Shown here in pieces: positions 15,204 to 24,665 of a stretch of 64,000 bases of DNA (within the stretch, counting starts at the first letter, position 1; each line of letters begins with the position of its first letter). The position numbers were made by a program, and so were the translations under genes. The stretch is taken from positions 2,568,501 through 2,632,500 of the forward strand of contig NZ_JAQGPL010000001.1 in assembly GCF_028826105.1 (NCBI RefSeq), written 5' to 3'. The DNA is from Paenibacillus humicola. Lineage in GTDB: Bacteria; Bacillota; Bacilli; Paenibacillales; Paenibacillaceae. A model generated the notes under the pieces. That model saw only the letters and a program-made list of their open reading frames with translations. It made no database searches and was not told the origin of the DNA.

Positions 15204-18095
15204 ATGGGCATCCGCAGCTACAAGGCGAAGCTGATCGTCATCGCCGTGCTTTTTACGCTGGCGGCGCAAGCGGTATTTATCTGGATCGGTTATGCCGGCG
15301 CCAATGAAATCGGACAGGATGTGCAGGTTTCGACGGAGGAGCATCTTTTTCAATATTCGATCTCCAACGTGACCGGTTATTTAAACGACGCCAATTCGCT
15401 GATGACGCGGCTCGGCTCGACCGATTTCACGGTTTATTCGCGCGCCTATTTGAATCTGCAGCCGCCGGCCGAGGCCGCCGCCAAAATCGCCGATTTGAAC
15501 GTCAGGCTGAATGCGCTTGAAATTTCTCCCAAGCTGGTGGACAAAATTTTCATGCTCGGCGATAACGTAAATCAGCGAAGCTTCGTCAAATCCACGGATT
15601 CCGCCGAATTGTCCGAGGAGCCGATTCCGTGGATCGACGATTTGCGGGATTCCGGGCTGCTGGATACGTTTCTCAAGGTATACGGGCTGCCGGTCTATTT
15701 CGCGAAGGGGCAGCTGACGGCGAAGCTCGATGCCATGGAGGGCCGGCTGCCGCCGGACCAGATGCTGCGCTTGCGGCATTTTTTGCAGCAGGTGGAAGGC
15801 CATTTGGTCATCAACAACGGCATTGACGATACCAAGGTCATGAGTTTCATCGTCTTAAGTCCGGAATTTCTCCAGGATACGCTGTCCGGGGGAGGGGAAT
15901 CCGGCTTGTCGCTGTTTCTGGACCGGGAGAACCGGATCGTCTGGACGAACATGCCGGAAGGTCCGCTGAAGGCAAGCATCGTTCGCCTTGCCGCCGAGAG
16001 CCGGGAACCGGCATCGGCATGCGACTCCGACGTGCCGAACAAGCTCGGGAAGCGGATCAAGGCGTGCATGCTGCAGCCGTACGGCTTTAAGCTGATCACG
16101 GCGGCTGACACAGGGGGGGCGAGCGGCCCGGCAAACCTGCTGCTTGTCCGGTACCTGTCGCTGTCCTTCGCCGCGATCGTCATCACGTTCGTCGTCGCGT
16201 ATGTATTTTCCGGGATGATTTTCCAGCCGTACCGGACGTTGTCCAATCTGATCCGGGCCCAGGCCTACGCGAGCGAAATCCGGAACATTCCGCTGTCCTT
16301 GATCCAGCGGAGGCTGGCATCGATTTCCCTTCGCCAAAAAATCGCGACGCTGCTGCTCCTGTCCGTGATCGTGCCGGCCGTTTCGGCCGGGTTTTTGTAC
16401 GCATGGCTGCTCGGCACCTATTCGGTCGACCAGGTCAACAAGGCGCTGACCCGCACGTCCGCGGAGATGGGCAAGGTCGTCAAGCTGCGCAAGGAGGCGT
16501 ACGAAAATTTAATCAACAAGCTGTCGGTGGACGACCGGCTGCAGCGTTATTTATTTCTGTCCGTCCCGCTGATGGACAGCTACCCGGTGTCCAGCCCGGA
16601 TATGTTCGTCTCGCTCTATCCCGAGCTGAGCGACGTGTCGTATTTCGCTCTGTACAACTCGTCCGGCATCGCCCGGTATTCGTCCATTTTTCTCAACAAC
16701 CTCGATCTGTTTTCACAAAAAATCGATCCGATCCCGGCGCTTCAGGACGACGGCGCGCAGCCGATCATCTGGGTAACGGGGAAAAGGGACGTGTACGGCC
16801 GGCCGGCCGTCTCGCTGATCAAAAAATCGCTTTATCCCGTCTACGCGGCCAGTCCGGATATGCAGCAGCTTGGGTACCTGGAGCTGGTGCTGAAGGATAA
16901 CGCATTCCAGCCGGTCGACCCCGACCATAAGCTGGATTTTGTCATTCTCGATCGGAGCGGAGGCGTCATTTACCGGAGCAATTCGAACGCCGAATACGTC
17001 GATACGGCGGTTCAGCTCCGGGAACGGCAGCAGGGAGCGGCCGCCGCGCCGGTCGCGATGCGTAAGACGGCGGGTCAGGAGCAGGCGGTCGCGCCGCAGC
17101 CCATCGGCAGGACGGGATGGACGATGTACGTCTTTTATCCGTTTGACGAGATCCTGAGCGCTTCCCGGCAAATCTTTTACCGCGATATGTTTATCGTGCT
17201 GCTGGCGATCATGATTGCGTACGCGATTTCGTGGATGTGCTCGCTGTTCCTGGAGCGGCCGGTGAAACGGCTTCAATCGATGATGGAGGAAATTGGCCAA
17301 GGGCATCTGGAGCGCCGCTTCGGCTACGAGGCGAGGGACGAAATCGGCAGCCTGGTCATCAGCATCAACAAGATGATCGCCCAAATCCGTTTCCTGATGG
17401 ACGAAAACGTGAAAAACCGGGTGCGGGAGCAGCAGCTGATCGCGCTCAAGACGAAGGCGGAGCTGAGCATGCTGCAGCAGCAGATCAACCCGCATTTTCT
17501 GTATAATACGCTGGAAGCGATCAACATGCGGTCGAAGCGGTACGGGGCCGAGGAAATTTGCACGATGGTCGGCAGCCTAGCGAAAATATTCAGGTTCAGC
17601 ATCAGCAGCGGAAGCGAGATCGTGACGGTCGAGGCGGAGATCGAGCATATCCGAAACTATATGACGATTCAGCAGCTCCGGTTTGCAGGCAATTTTTCCG
17701 TCGAATGGCAGTTGGAGCCGGGGGCGCTGCCGCGCAATATGCTGAAGTTTATTTTGCAGCCGGTCGTGGAAAATGCGCTTAACCACGGCATTATGGAATA
17801 TTCGTCGGGAGGCGCCGTGCGAATCAAGGCGGCCGTGGAAGGCGGCAGGCTGCTGCTGGAAGTCGGCGACAACGGAATCGGCATCGAGCCGAAACGGCTG
17901 GAGCAGCTCAGGCAGTCGCTCGCGGCCGATTCCGGCGAACCGGGGGAAATCAAGACCGGCCGGGGCGGGGGCGTCGGCCTGAAAAACGTGTATAACCGGC
18001 TGAAAATCCATTACGGCGACCGCGCCTCCATGACGATCGACAGCCGGATGATGGCGGGAACGGTCGTGCGGATCGTGCTGACGGAGCCGGCCTAG
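15204..18095 (+). CDS. YesM-type sensor histidine kinase with two tandem extracellular sensor modules
   Basis: A 963-residue membrane kinase, much longer than the ~580-600 usual for YesM. Two membrane-sensor-membrane units occur in series: TM1 at 9-30 and TM2 at about 313-340, then TM3 at about 378-405 and TM4 at about 660-683. A HAMP domain (684-735) follows. The His_kinase box is QQQINPHFLYNT with His764. The ATPase N box is VVENALNHG (853-861) and the G box lies near 920 (GGGVGLKNVYNRL). It would phosphorylate the adjacent YesN-type regulator. The first unit ends in a short non-catalytic linker. The extra sensor may be a fused second receptor. Start ATG 15204 has a weak ribosome site. Confidence 0.9.
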   Translation: MGIRSYKAKLIVIAVLFTLAAQAVFIWIGYAGANEIGQDVQVSTEEHLFQYSISNVTGYLNDANSLMTRLGSTDFTVYSRAYLNLQPPAEAAAKIADLNVRLNALEISPKLVDKIFMLGDNVNQRSFVKSTDSAELSEEPIPWIDDLRDSGLLDTFLKVYGLPVYFAKGQLTAKLDAMEGRLPPDQMLRLRHFLQQVEGHLVINNGIDDTKVMSFIVLSPEFLQDTLSGGGESGLSLFLDRENRIVWTNMPEGPLKASIVRLAAESREPASACDSDVPNKLGKRIKACMLQPYGFKLITAADTGGASGPANLLLVRYLSLSFAAIVITFVVAYVFSGMIFQPYRTLSNLIRAQAYASEIRNIPLSLIQRRLASISLRQKIATLLLLSVIVPAVSAGFLYAWLLGTYSVDQVNKALTRTSAEMGKVVKLRKEAYENLINKLSVDDRLQRYLFLSVPLMDSYPVSSPDMFVSLYPELSDVSYFALYNSSGIARYSSIFLNNLDLFSQKIDPIPALQDDGAQPIIWVTGKRDVYGRPAVSLIKKSLYPVYAASPDMQQLGYLELVLKDNAFQPVDPDHKLDFVILDRSGGVIYRSNSNAEYVDTAVQLRERQQGAAAAPVAMRKTAGQEQAVAPQPIGRTGWTMYVFYPFDEILSASRQIFYRDMFIVLLAIMIAYAISWMCSLFLERPVKRLQSMMEEIGQGHLERRFGYEARDEIGSLVISINKMIAQIRFLMDENVKNRVREQQLIALKTKAELSMLQQQINPHFLYNTLEAINMRSKRYGAEEICTMVGSLAKIFRFSISSGSEIVTVEAEIEHIRNYMTIQQLRFAGNFSVEWQLEPGALPRNMLKFILQPVVENALNHGIMEYSSGGAVRIKAAVEGGRLLLEVGDNGIGIEPKRLEQLRQSLAADSGEPGEIKTGRGGGVGLKNVYNRLKIHYGDRASMTIDSRMMAGTVVRIVLTEPA

Positions 18096-18105
18096 AAGAG
18101 GCGAT

Positions 18106-18768
18106 TTATTGATTCAGCTTCTTCAGCAGCTTTTTGCCCGCCGCAAACGCCGCCCATAACGACTGCGCGAAAAAGAAGGTGCCCCAGAAAACGGCCGGAA
18201 CGTGCGTAATTTGCCGCAGCACGGTGGCGTCGCCCGCCTGCCCCGGCGTCTGCAGACCGAGCATGAAGACGTCGAAACCGGCGCGAACCGAAGCGGCGAG
18301 AATGACCAGTAAAATAACGGCCGTGACGGTAAAGGCGAATTCCTTCTTTTTCGTGACAAGCGTGTACACGAGCAGAAGAATGAAAAGGATCAGCCAGATC
18401 ATGCCGTACGCATTTCGAACCCAGAAGACGATATTCGCCGCTGCGAGTACGAGCAGAATGACCGGCACGATCCGGTAACGGCTACGGCTCCAGAGCGAAG
18501 CCAGCGCCAGGATAAAAATTGAGGAAAACACGTAGCCGGCAAGCCCGGTCGCAAACCCGCCGGCCCAGGACGTATACGAGCTGTAGGTCAAGCCTTCGGT
18601 ATTGGCGAACAGCGAGATCGAGTAGACATGACCCTGGAACAGCAGCGCCGTCAGCGCATGCCCGCTTTCGTGAACGAGCGTATTGGCCGCGCGCAGGAAA
18701 TTTCCCACGACGGGAAGGTTCAATAAAACCAGAACCAGCAGCGCGATCGCAATCATTTTCCATTTCAT
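18106..18768 (-). CDS. M50B-like membrane metalloprotease
   Basis: A 220-residue polytopic membrane protein. The zinc motif His33-Glu34-Ser-Gly-His37 (VHESGHAL) follows the first membrane segment (5-22). Further segments lie at about 60-88, 95-112, 117-137 and 143-165. This is the layout of the small M50B-like peptidases related to site-2 proteases. No PDZ domain is present and no substrate is apparent. ATG 18768 is preferred because AGGAG lies 9 nt upstream on this strand. It lies 3' of the AraC gene on the same strand and converges on the sensor-kinase gene. Confidence 0.75.
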   Translation of the reverse strand: MKWKMIAIALLVLVLLNLPVVGNFLRAANTLVHESGHALTALLFQGHVYSISLFANTEGLTYSSYTSWAGGFATGLAGYVFSSIFILALASLWSRSRYRIVPVILLVLAAANIVFWVRNAYGMIWLILFILLLVYTLVTKKKEFAFTVTAVILLVILAASVRAGFDVFMLGLQTPGQAGDATVLRQITHVPAVFWGTFFFAQSLWAAFAAGKKLLKKLNQ

Positions 18769-18826
18769 CGGCATCCACTCCTGCTGCTTTATACGTGGCG
18801 GAAGAAGGATTGTTTCGGGCGGCCCG

Positions 18827-19651
18827 TCAGCGTGCGCGGGAACCGGCAGCGACGGGGGAGGTCTCCGAAGAGGCCCGATATTTGGCCGGCGATACGCCGT
18901 ATTTGGCGCGAAACACGCGGTGGAAATAGGAGTAGCTGGAAAATCCGCTCGTCTCGGCAATTTGCTCCAGCGTCATGGAGCTGTATTTCATCCTCTCCAA
19001 CGCGGCGTTAAGACGGACTTCCATGGCGTATTGGATCATGGTTTGGCCATAGCAGCTTTTATACAGGTGAACGGCCCGCGACAGGCTTAAACCCGCATAG
19101 CGCGCGGCCTCTTCCAGCTTGAACGTGACCGTGGCGTGCTCCTCGATGAACCGCTTGAGCCTCAAGGCGGCGAAGGCGGTGCGGTCCGTCAGCGTCGTTT
19201 CGGTAATCGCCCGGTCCAAATACAGGCAGAGGCCGCGCAGCAAATAATCCGTCAGCTCCGCATTCTCTTCATGCGGGCCGCGGCGCTTCTCCAGCAGCAG
19301 ATTCCGCCACAGGCCAAGCAGTTTATCGTCGATCGCGATCCGGCTCAGCGCCGGACGGTTCATCCGGCTCCACCAGGCATCGATCCAGGAGCCGCTGCAG
19401 TATAAATAATAATCGCCGCTCGACACTCTTCCCTCTGCGCCGCCTTTTTCGACCCGAAGGTCATACTCGTCTCCGGGCTTAAGCAAAAGCAGGTCGCCTG
19501 CCTGCACCTCGTGCCAGTCCCCCCGGCAGTACACCTTGCTTGTCCCTTCCGTCTGCAGCCGAAAAAGGTAGTTGGGCAGACCGCTTTTGTAGCTGTTATT
19601 GAACGGCTGCGAATGATAGGAATAACTGCAAATCAGCAGGTTCGCTTCCAA
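18827..19651 (-). CDS. AraC-family transcriptional regulator
   Basis: A regulator of about 274 residues. The N-terminal half is a cupin-like ligand domain (CRGDWHEVQAGDLLLLKPGDEY). The C-terminal ~100 residues carry two helix-turn-helix motifs (FKLEEAARYAGLSLSRAVHLYK; LEQIAETSGFSSYSYFHRVF). The start is taken as TTG 19651, which has GGAGGT 9 nt upstream. An upstream in-frame TTG at 19702 lacks a good ribosome site. It is divergent from the TIM-barrel and Gfo/Idh pair at 19788 and is the natural candidate to regulate it. A sugar effector is likely. Confidence 0.85.
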   Translation of the reverse strand: MEANLLICSYSYHSQPFNNSYKSGLPNYLFRLQTEGTSKVYCRGDWHEVQAGDLLLLKPGDEYDLRVEKGGAEGRVSSGDYYLYCSGSWIDAWWSRMNRPALSRIAIDDKLLGLWRNLLLEKRRGPHEENAELTDYLLRGLCLYLDRAITETTLTDRTAFAALRLKRFIEEHATVTFKLEEAARYAGLSLSRAVHLYKSCYGQTMIQYAMEVRLNAALERMKYSSMTLEQIAETSGFSSYSYFHRVFRAKYGVSPAKYRASSETSPVAAGSRAR

Positions 19652-19787
19652 TCCGGTTCGACCTCCATACGGGAAAGTAGCCAAATAGTTCAGGTCATGC
19701 AATATCGTTTATGTTCAGTTTAACCTACTTTCGTGTATGATGGTATCGGGTTTTGCAGTGAAATAATCTAATTGTCGAGGTGCGACC

Positions 19788-20561
19788 ATGAGAAGAATGG
19801 GCATCGGCCTGCAGCTGTATACGCTCCGCAATGAGCTGGCGCAGGATTTCAAGGGCACGCTGCGCAAGGTGGCGGAACTCGGATATGAAGGCGTGGAGTT
19901 CGCCGGGTATGGCGGAATACCTGCAGACGAGATGAAATCGCTGCTTCAGGAGCTGGGGCTTAAAGCAATCGGCAGCCATGTCGGGCCGGCGGCGCTTCGC
20001 GGCAGCCTGCAGCAGGAAATCGATTATTTGAAAACGATCGGCGCGCAGTATTTGATTTGCCCGCATGTGGCGGCGGAGGAACGCGCCGACGAAGAATCGT
20101 GGAAGCGCTTATTTTCGCTGTTTGAGGAAGTCGGCGCCGAGGCGCGCGAACAGGGACTCGTTTTCGGCTATCACAACCACGCGTTCGAATTTGAAAGCCG
20201 TATCGGCGGCGAATTCGTTTACGATGCGCTGTATGCGTCGACGAAGCCGGAATCCGTTCAAGTGGAAATGGACGTCTGCTGGGTCCAGTTTGCCGGACAA
20301 GATCCGCTGGCCTATATCCCGAAATATGCCGGACGTCTGCCGCTGCTCCATTTGAAGGACTTCAGCAAGGATGAGGAAGGCAAAATGAAAACGCTCGAGC
20401 TCGGACAGGGCGTCGTCAATCTTCCCGCGGTTATTCAGGCTTCCTCGGATGCCGGCGTGCAGTGGCTGATCGTCGAGCAGGACCACTGCCAAAATCCGCC
20501 GCTTGAGAGCGTGGCCAGCAGCCTGAACTGGCTGAAGCAGCATTATTTGAACCAATTTTGA
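19788..20561 (+). CDS. Sugar phosphate isomerase/epimerase (xylose-isomerase-like TIM barrel)
   Basis: A 257-residue AP-endonuclease-2/xylose-isomerase-like barrel. Visible elements are GIGLQLYTLRNEL at the N-terminus, GYEGVEFAGYGG, YHNHAFEFE (metal/substrate His and Glu), VEMDVCWVQFAG (metal Asp) and LPLLHLKDF. Homologues interconvert keto and aldo sugars or act on inositol-type cyclitols. It is followed 21 nt later by a Gfo/Idh dehydrogenase, a pairing common in sugar-derivative catabolism. Start ATG 19788 follows GAGGTGCGACC. The real substrate is not predictable. Confidence 0.85.
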   Translation: MRRMGIGLQLYTLRNELAQDFKGTLRKVAELGYEGVEFAGYGGIPADEMKSLLQELGLKAIGSHVGPAALRGSLQQEIDYLKTIGAQYLICPHVAAEERADEESWKRLFSLFEEVGAEAREQGLVFGYHNHAFEFESRIGGEFVYDALYASTKPESVQVEMDVCWVQFAGQDPLAYIPKYAGRLPLLHLKDFSKDEEGKMKTLELGQGVVNLPAVIQASSDAGVQWLIVEQDHCQNPPLESVASSLNWLKQHYLNQF

Positions 20562-20582
20562 TGGATAAAGGAGACGGATCCC

Positions 20583-21602
20583 ATGAGCAAAATTAAAGTC
20601 GCGGTCGTCGGCTGCGGCGCCATCGCGCTGCGCAGACATGTACCGGAATATGCCGCCAATCCGAACGTCGAATTCATCGCGTTCGCCGATCCGAAAATCG
20701 AACGCGCGCGGAAATTTGCCGAAACCTACGGCGGCAAAAGCTACAGCAGCTATGAAGAGCTGCTGAAGAACGAGAAGCCGGACGCGGTCAGCGTCTGCAC
20801 GCCGAACTATCTTCATGCCGAGGTCGCCATCGCCGCCGCCAATGCCGGCGCGCATGTGCTGGTCGAGAAGCCGATGGCCGTCACGGCCGAGGAAGGCGAG
20901 CGCATGATCGAAGCGGCCCGCAAGAACGGCGTGTTCCTGATGGTCGGCCACAACCAGCGCCTGATGCCTCCTCACGTGAAAGCGAAGGAAATTCTCGATT
21001 CCGGCAAATTGGGCCGGGTGCTCACGTTCCGCACCTCGTTTGGCCACCCGGGTCCGGAAGGCTGGAGCCTCGACGGGCGGAACAGCTGGTTTTTCCGCAA
21101 GGAAGAAGCGATCATGGGCGCAATGGGCGACCTTGGCGTGCATAAATCAGACTTTATCCGGTATTTACTCAGCGACGAAGTGGCCGAAGTGGCCGGGTTC
21201 GTCGGCACGATTCATAAGGAAGGAACCGACGTCGACGATAACGCTACCTGCATCCTGCGCATGAAAAGCGGCGCGATCGGCACGCTCGTGGCCAGCTGGA
21301 CGCAGTATAAGGGCGGCGACAACAGTACGACGCTCTGGTGCGAGAAGGGTGTCATGAAGATCGGTACGGTGCACGGGGACGAGGTCATCGTCGAGCTGGT
21401 CGACGGCATCTCCGAGACGTACAAGGTCGGCGCTATGGCGACGAACGAGAAGCAGGTGCCGAGCGGGGTCATCGACGCTTTTGTCGAATGCATTCGGACA
21501 AACACGCCGCCAAGCATCTCCGGCGAGGAAGGTCTGCGTTCGCTCAAAGTCATTTTGGCCGCCTTCGAATCCCAGGCAACGGGCAAAATCATCAAGCTGT
21601 AA
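20583..21602 (+). CDS. Gfo/Idh/MocA-family oxidoreductase
   Basis: A 339-residue NAD(P)-dependent dehydrogenase. The Rossmann motif is VVGCGAIA (Gly10, Gly12), and the strand-end EKP motif is at 95-97. The C-terminal domain includes GHNQRLMPPH and DLGVHKSDFIRYLL, where the His/Lys face the substrate in relatives. Members oxidise sugars, inositols and their derivatives. It belongs with the TIM-barrel gene upstream and is closed by a terminator. Start ATG 20583 follows AAAGGAGACGG. Confidence 0.9.
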   Translation: MSKIKVAVVGCGAIALRRHVPEYAANPNVEFIAFADPKIERARKFAETYGGKSYSSYEELLKNEKPDAVSVCTPNYLHAEVAIAAANAGAHVLVEKPMAVTAEEGERMIEAARKNGVFLMVGHNQRLMPPHVKAKEILDSGKLGRVLTFRTSFGHPGPEGWSLDGRNSWFFRKEEAIMGAMGDLGVHKSDFIRYLLSDEVAEVAGFVGTIHKEGTDVDDNATCILRMKSGAIGTLVASWTQYKGGDNSTTLWCEKGVMKIGTVHGDEVIVELVDGISETYKVGAMATNEKQVPSGVIDAFVECIRTNTPPSISGEEGLRSLKVILAAFESQATGKIIKL

Positions 21603-21615
21603 GCCGGCATTTACC

Positions 21616-21646
21616 GAAAAACCTGCACATGCGATGCAGGTTTTTT
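21616..21646 (+). terminator. Rho-independent terminator of the TIM barrel-Gfo/Idh unit
   Basis: AAAAACCTGCA (from 21617) folds onto TGCAGGTTTTTT (ending 21646), with a short loop. Confidence 0.88.
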
Positions 21647-21892
21647 GTCTGCTGACATACAGAGACGATCGCGGCAACCGGCGGACGGGTCGGCGTTTGC
21701 GGCGCGTCGGCCGGATTCGGAATCCGCTGTCACGGACGGCAGCAGAAATTTGATGAAGGATAATGCCGACGGCTGGCGAATACTTCCTCAGATTGAAACA
21801 TTCCCAATGCAGAGCGGTTTCCGGTCCGAAGCCCGCGATCGTTTGCACGGATCGGGGCGGATCGGCCGCAGCGCCGAAGGAGGCAGGGCCGA

Positions 21893-22699
21893 ATGCGATT
21901 CCAGGACGTTTTGAGCGGTAAAAAATACGATTTGGGGCATCCGCTCGACAGAGGCACCCCGGTCTGGCCGTCTCATCCGCCGTTTTTCATGACGCTGAAC
22001 AACAGGCATGGAGACGTCCCCGACGCCTCGAACTGCGGGTACGGGTCCGCCAATGAAGTCATCGTCACGAGCGGTCATCACTCGACCCATATCGATGCGC
22101 TCGGCCATATTTCCAGTCATGGCGCTCTTTATGGAGACGTTGCGGCGGCCGATGTCCAGCGCGGGCGGGGACAGCAGCGCGGCCTCGTCAGCCACGGCGT
22201 CGAAACGATCGAGCCGATCGTCAGGCGAGGGATCATGCTGGACATTCCGCTGCTGAAGGGGAAAAGTCATCTGGAAGCCGCCGAACCCGTCACGGAGGGC
22301 GACTTGCAGGCGGCGGCCGGCAAGCAGGACGTGTCCGTCCAGGCAGGCGACTGCGTGCTGATCCGCACGGGCTGGTCGCGGTTTTACGGCGACAAAAACG
22401 TCTATCTCGCCGGCGGCGGCGGGCTGCCCGGACCGGATATTACGGCGGCGAAATGGCTGGCGGGCAAGGGAATTTTCCTTACCGGGAGCGACACGATCGT
22501 GTATGAGCAGATGGTTCCGGACGGTCCGGGGCTGCCCGTTCACCAGGAGCTTATCGCGCGCTGCGGCATCCACCTGATCGAATGCCTGAACCTCGAGGAA
22601 TTGGCGGCGGATCAAGTATACGAATTTCTGTTTGTTTGTATACCGCTCAAAATTACCGGCGCAACAGGCTCTCCCGTCCGGCCCGTGGCGATCGTGTGA
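21893..22699 (+). CDS. Cyclase-family metal-dependent hydrolase (kynurenine formamidase-like)
   Basis: A 268-residue member of the cyclase family (PF04199 type). The metal motif H-x-T-H-x-D-x3-H is intact at residues 63-72 (HSTHIDALGH). Later motifs are LDIPLLKG and VLIRTGWSRF, and a Gly-rich GGGGLPGPDI segment precedes the last catalytic region. Relatives hydrolyse N-formylkynurenine, isatin or cyclic imides/amides. Here a lactone- or amide-opening role is plausible. Start ATG 21893 follows GAAGGAGG. The 290 bases upstream contain the previous terminator and no recognised gene. An SDR gene follows closely. Confidence 0.82.
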   Translation: MRFQDVLSGKKYDLGHPLDRGTPVWPSHPPFFMTLNNRHGDVPDASNCGYGSANEVIVTSGHHSTHIDALGHISSHGALYGDVAAADVQRGRGQQRGLVSHGVETIEPIVRRGIMLDIPLLKGKSHLEAAEPVTEGDLQAAAGKQDVSVQAGDCVLIRTGWSRFYGDKNVYLAGGGGLPGPDITAAKWLAGKGIFLTGSDTIVYEQMVPDGPGLPVHQELIARCGIHLIECLNLEELAADQVYEFLFVCIPLKITGATGSPVRPVAIV

Positions 22700-22754
22700 C
22701 GCGTTATCGGCAGGAGAATATGCAAACGAATACATAAAGGAGATGAATCAGCGG

Positions 22755-23525
22755 ATGACAGAAGCAAAGACATTCGATTTGACAGGCAGGGTCGCACTCG
22801 TTACAGGCGGAAGCCAGGGGCTTGGACTGGAGTTCGCGAAAACGCTGGCCGGCGCGGGGGCCAAGGTCGCGGTAACGAGCCGCGACGAGCGCAAAGCGAA
22901 GGAGGCGGCCGATCAGGTTGCCGGCTCGACCGGAGGCGAGGCGATCGGCGTGACGGTGGACGTGACCGATTCCGGCAGCATCGGGCGGATGGCGGACGCG
23001 GTGGTCGACGCTTTCGGCCGGTGCGACATTTTGATCAACAATGCCGGGATTAACATTCGCAAGCCGATTCTGGAGTATGACGAAGACAGCTGGGATCTGG
23101 TGCAGACCACGAATTTGAAGGCGCCCTTCCTGTGCACGAAGGCCGTTGTCCCGCATATGATCCGGCAGAACTACGGCCGAATTATCAATATCGCTTCCAT
23201 GCTCGGGCAGGTTGCGCTGCCGGAACGTTCCGCGTACTGCTCCAGCAAAGGCGGTTTGATCCAGCTCACCAAGGTGATGGCGCTGGAATGGGCGTCCCAT
23301 AACATTACGGCCAACGCCGTTTGTCCGGGGCCGTTCGCAACCGAGCTCAACAAGGTCGTCATCGAGAATCCGGAGGCGAACAAGTTTTTCATGGACCACC
23401 TGCCCGTCAAACGGTGGGGCGAACCGGGCGAGCTGTCCGGGCTGATCCTTTATCTGGCTTCGGATATGTCGAGCTTCATGACGGGGTCGGCCATCACGAT
23501 CGACGGCGGCTGGACCGTCGAATAA
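22755..23525 (+). CDS. SDR-family oxidoreductase (gluconate 5-dehydrogenase-like)
   Basis: A 256-residue classical SDR. TGGSQGLG is at 17-24, NNAG at 95-98, Ser148 in NIASMLG, and Tyr161-x3-Lys165 in YCSSKGGL. The overall pattern (FDLTGRVALVTGGSQGLG at the start, SAITIDGGWT at the end) resembles gluconate 5-dehydrogenase and KduD-type enzymes. ATG 22755 is chosen because AAGGAGA (22737-22743) lies 11 nt upstream. It follows the cyclase gene by 55 nt and is likely in the same unit, which also includes the TIM barrel behind it. Confidence 0.88.
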   Translation: MTEAKTFDLTGRVALVTGGSQGLGLEFAKTLAGAGAKVAVTSRDERKAKEAADQVAGSTGGEAIGVTVDVTDSGSIGRMADAVVDAFGRCDILINNAGINIRKPILEYDEDSWDLVQTTNLKAPFLCTKAVVPHMIRQNYGRIINIASMLGQVALPERSAYCSSKGGLIQLTKVMALEWASHNITANAVCPGPFATELNKVVIENPEANKFFMDHLPVKRWGEPGELSGLILYLASDMSSFMTGSAITIDGGWTVE

Positions 23526-23573
23526 AGAGAAGATTCCGGCTGTTTCCATTCAGTTGAACGAGGAGGAAGGCAC

Positions 23574-24545
23574 ATGAAATTCGGATTAACCGCTTATGGA
23601 ACCGTTTTCTATATGGGCATTCACCCGAAAGCAACACGTCCGCGCTTCACGGCGAAGGATCAGATCGACATGGCCGAGGCATACGGTCTGCAGGGCGTCG
23701 AGCTGCCGTACGATACGCTGCGCAGCGGCGATGCCGACGAGACGGCGGAATATGTACGCAGCAAAGGGATGTTTCTCAATATCGCGGCCGGCGGCTACGA
23801 TACCGCCAACTTGAAGGAAGCGATGCGGCTGGCGAACCGTGTCGGCGCCATCACGGTACGGACGGTCGTCGGCGGAGCCAAAATCGGCGGCGACCGCCGG
23901 CTGATGGCGGGCCAGTGGCAGCCGTTCCTGCAAACGCTGCTCCGCAATTTCGGCGAGGTCATGGCAGCGGCCGAGCCGGGCGGCGCCAATCTGGCGGTGG
24001 AGAATCATCAGGACCTGGCCTCCGAGGAACTGCTTTGGCTGTGCGAGCAAATCGGCTCGAAGCAGTTCGGCATCACGCTCGATACCGGCAACCCCTTGGC
24101 CACGGCCGAGGAGCCGGTCGATTTCTTCCGCCGGGTCGCCCCGCACGTGCGCAACGTTCATCTGAAGGATTACAACATCTTCTGGTCGGAGGAAGGCTAC
24201 CGGCTGGCCCGCTGCCCGCTGGGGCAGGGCGTGATCGATTTTCCGGCGCTGCTCGGCATTCTGTCCGAAGCCAATCCCGGCGTGACGCTGTCCGTCGAGC
24301 ACGGGGCGTTGGAAGCGCGGCATATCCGGGTGCTGATGGAAGACTATTGGACGGAATACCCGCCGCGCACCGCGCTGCAGCTTACCCGTCTGCTGCGGTT
24401 TGTCGAGGATCATGCGCGTTCGAGAGGAGATTGGCGCACCCCTTACGAGAAAGGGGAATCTCCGGAGGCGATCGCGGCCTACGAAATCGACGAGTTGAAT
24501 CGCGGCACGGCGTATTTGGCCGCTCTGATGAAGCAGTACGCATAA
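23574..24545 (+). CDS. Sugar phosphate isomerase/epimerase-like TIM barrel
   Basis: A 323-residue xylose-isomerase-like barrel. The first strand is MKFGLTAYGTVFYMG. Metal/substrate residues are suggested by NLAVENHQDL (Glu, His), ITLDTGNPLAT (Asp), VRNVHLKDYN (His, Lys, Asp) and LSVEHGALEARH (Glu). It is longer than the neighbour at 19788, with a C-terminal helical extension rich in Arg/Glu (about 265-323). Start ATG 23574 follows GAGGAGGAAGG. Its surroundings point to a ketose- or cyclitol-type substrate. The specific reaction is unknown. Confidence 0.82.
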   Translation: MKFGLTAYGTVFYMGIHPKATRPRFTAKDQIDMAEAYGLQGVELPYDTLRSGDADETAEYVRSKGMFLNIAAGGYDTANLKEAMRLANRVGAITVRTVVGGAKIGGDRRLMAGQWQPFLQTLLRNFGEVMAAAEPGGANLAVENHQDLASEELLWLCEQIGSKQFGITLDTGNPLATAEEPVDFFRRVAPHVRNVHLKDYNIFWSEEGYRLARCPLGQGVIDFPALLGILSEANPGVTLSVEHGALEARHIRVLMEDYWTEYPPRTALQLTRLLRFVEDHARSRGDWRTPYEKGESPEAIAAYEIDELNRGTAYLAALMKQYA

Positions 24546-24665
24546 ACGGCGGCGGCGTGACCGCCGCTTGCCCCCAAGCCGAAGCGGATATCGGCAGCAC
24601 CGCGTTCACAAACATCGCTTCGCAGGTTGAAGGTTCATCCATCCTATTCCATGAGGTGAATACGA

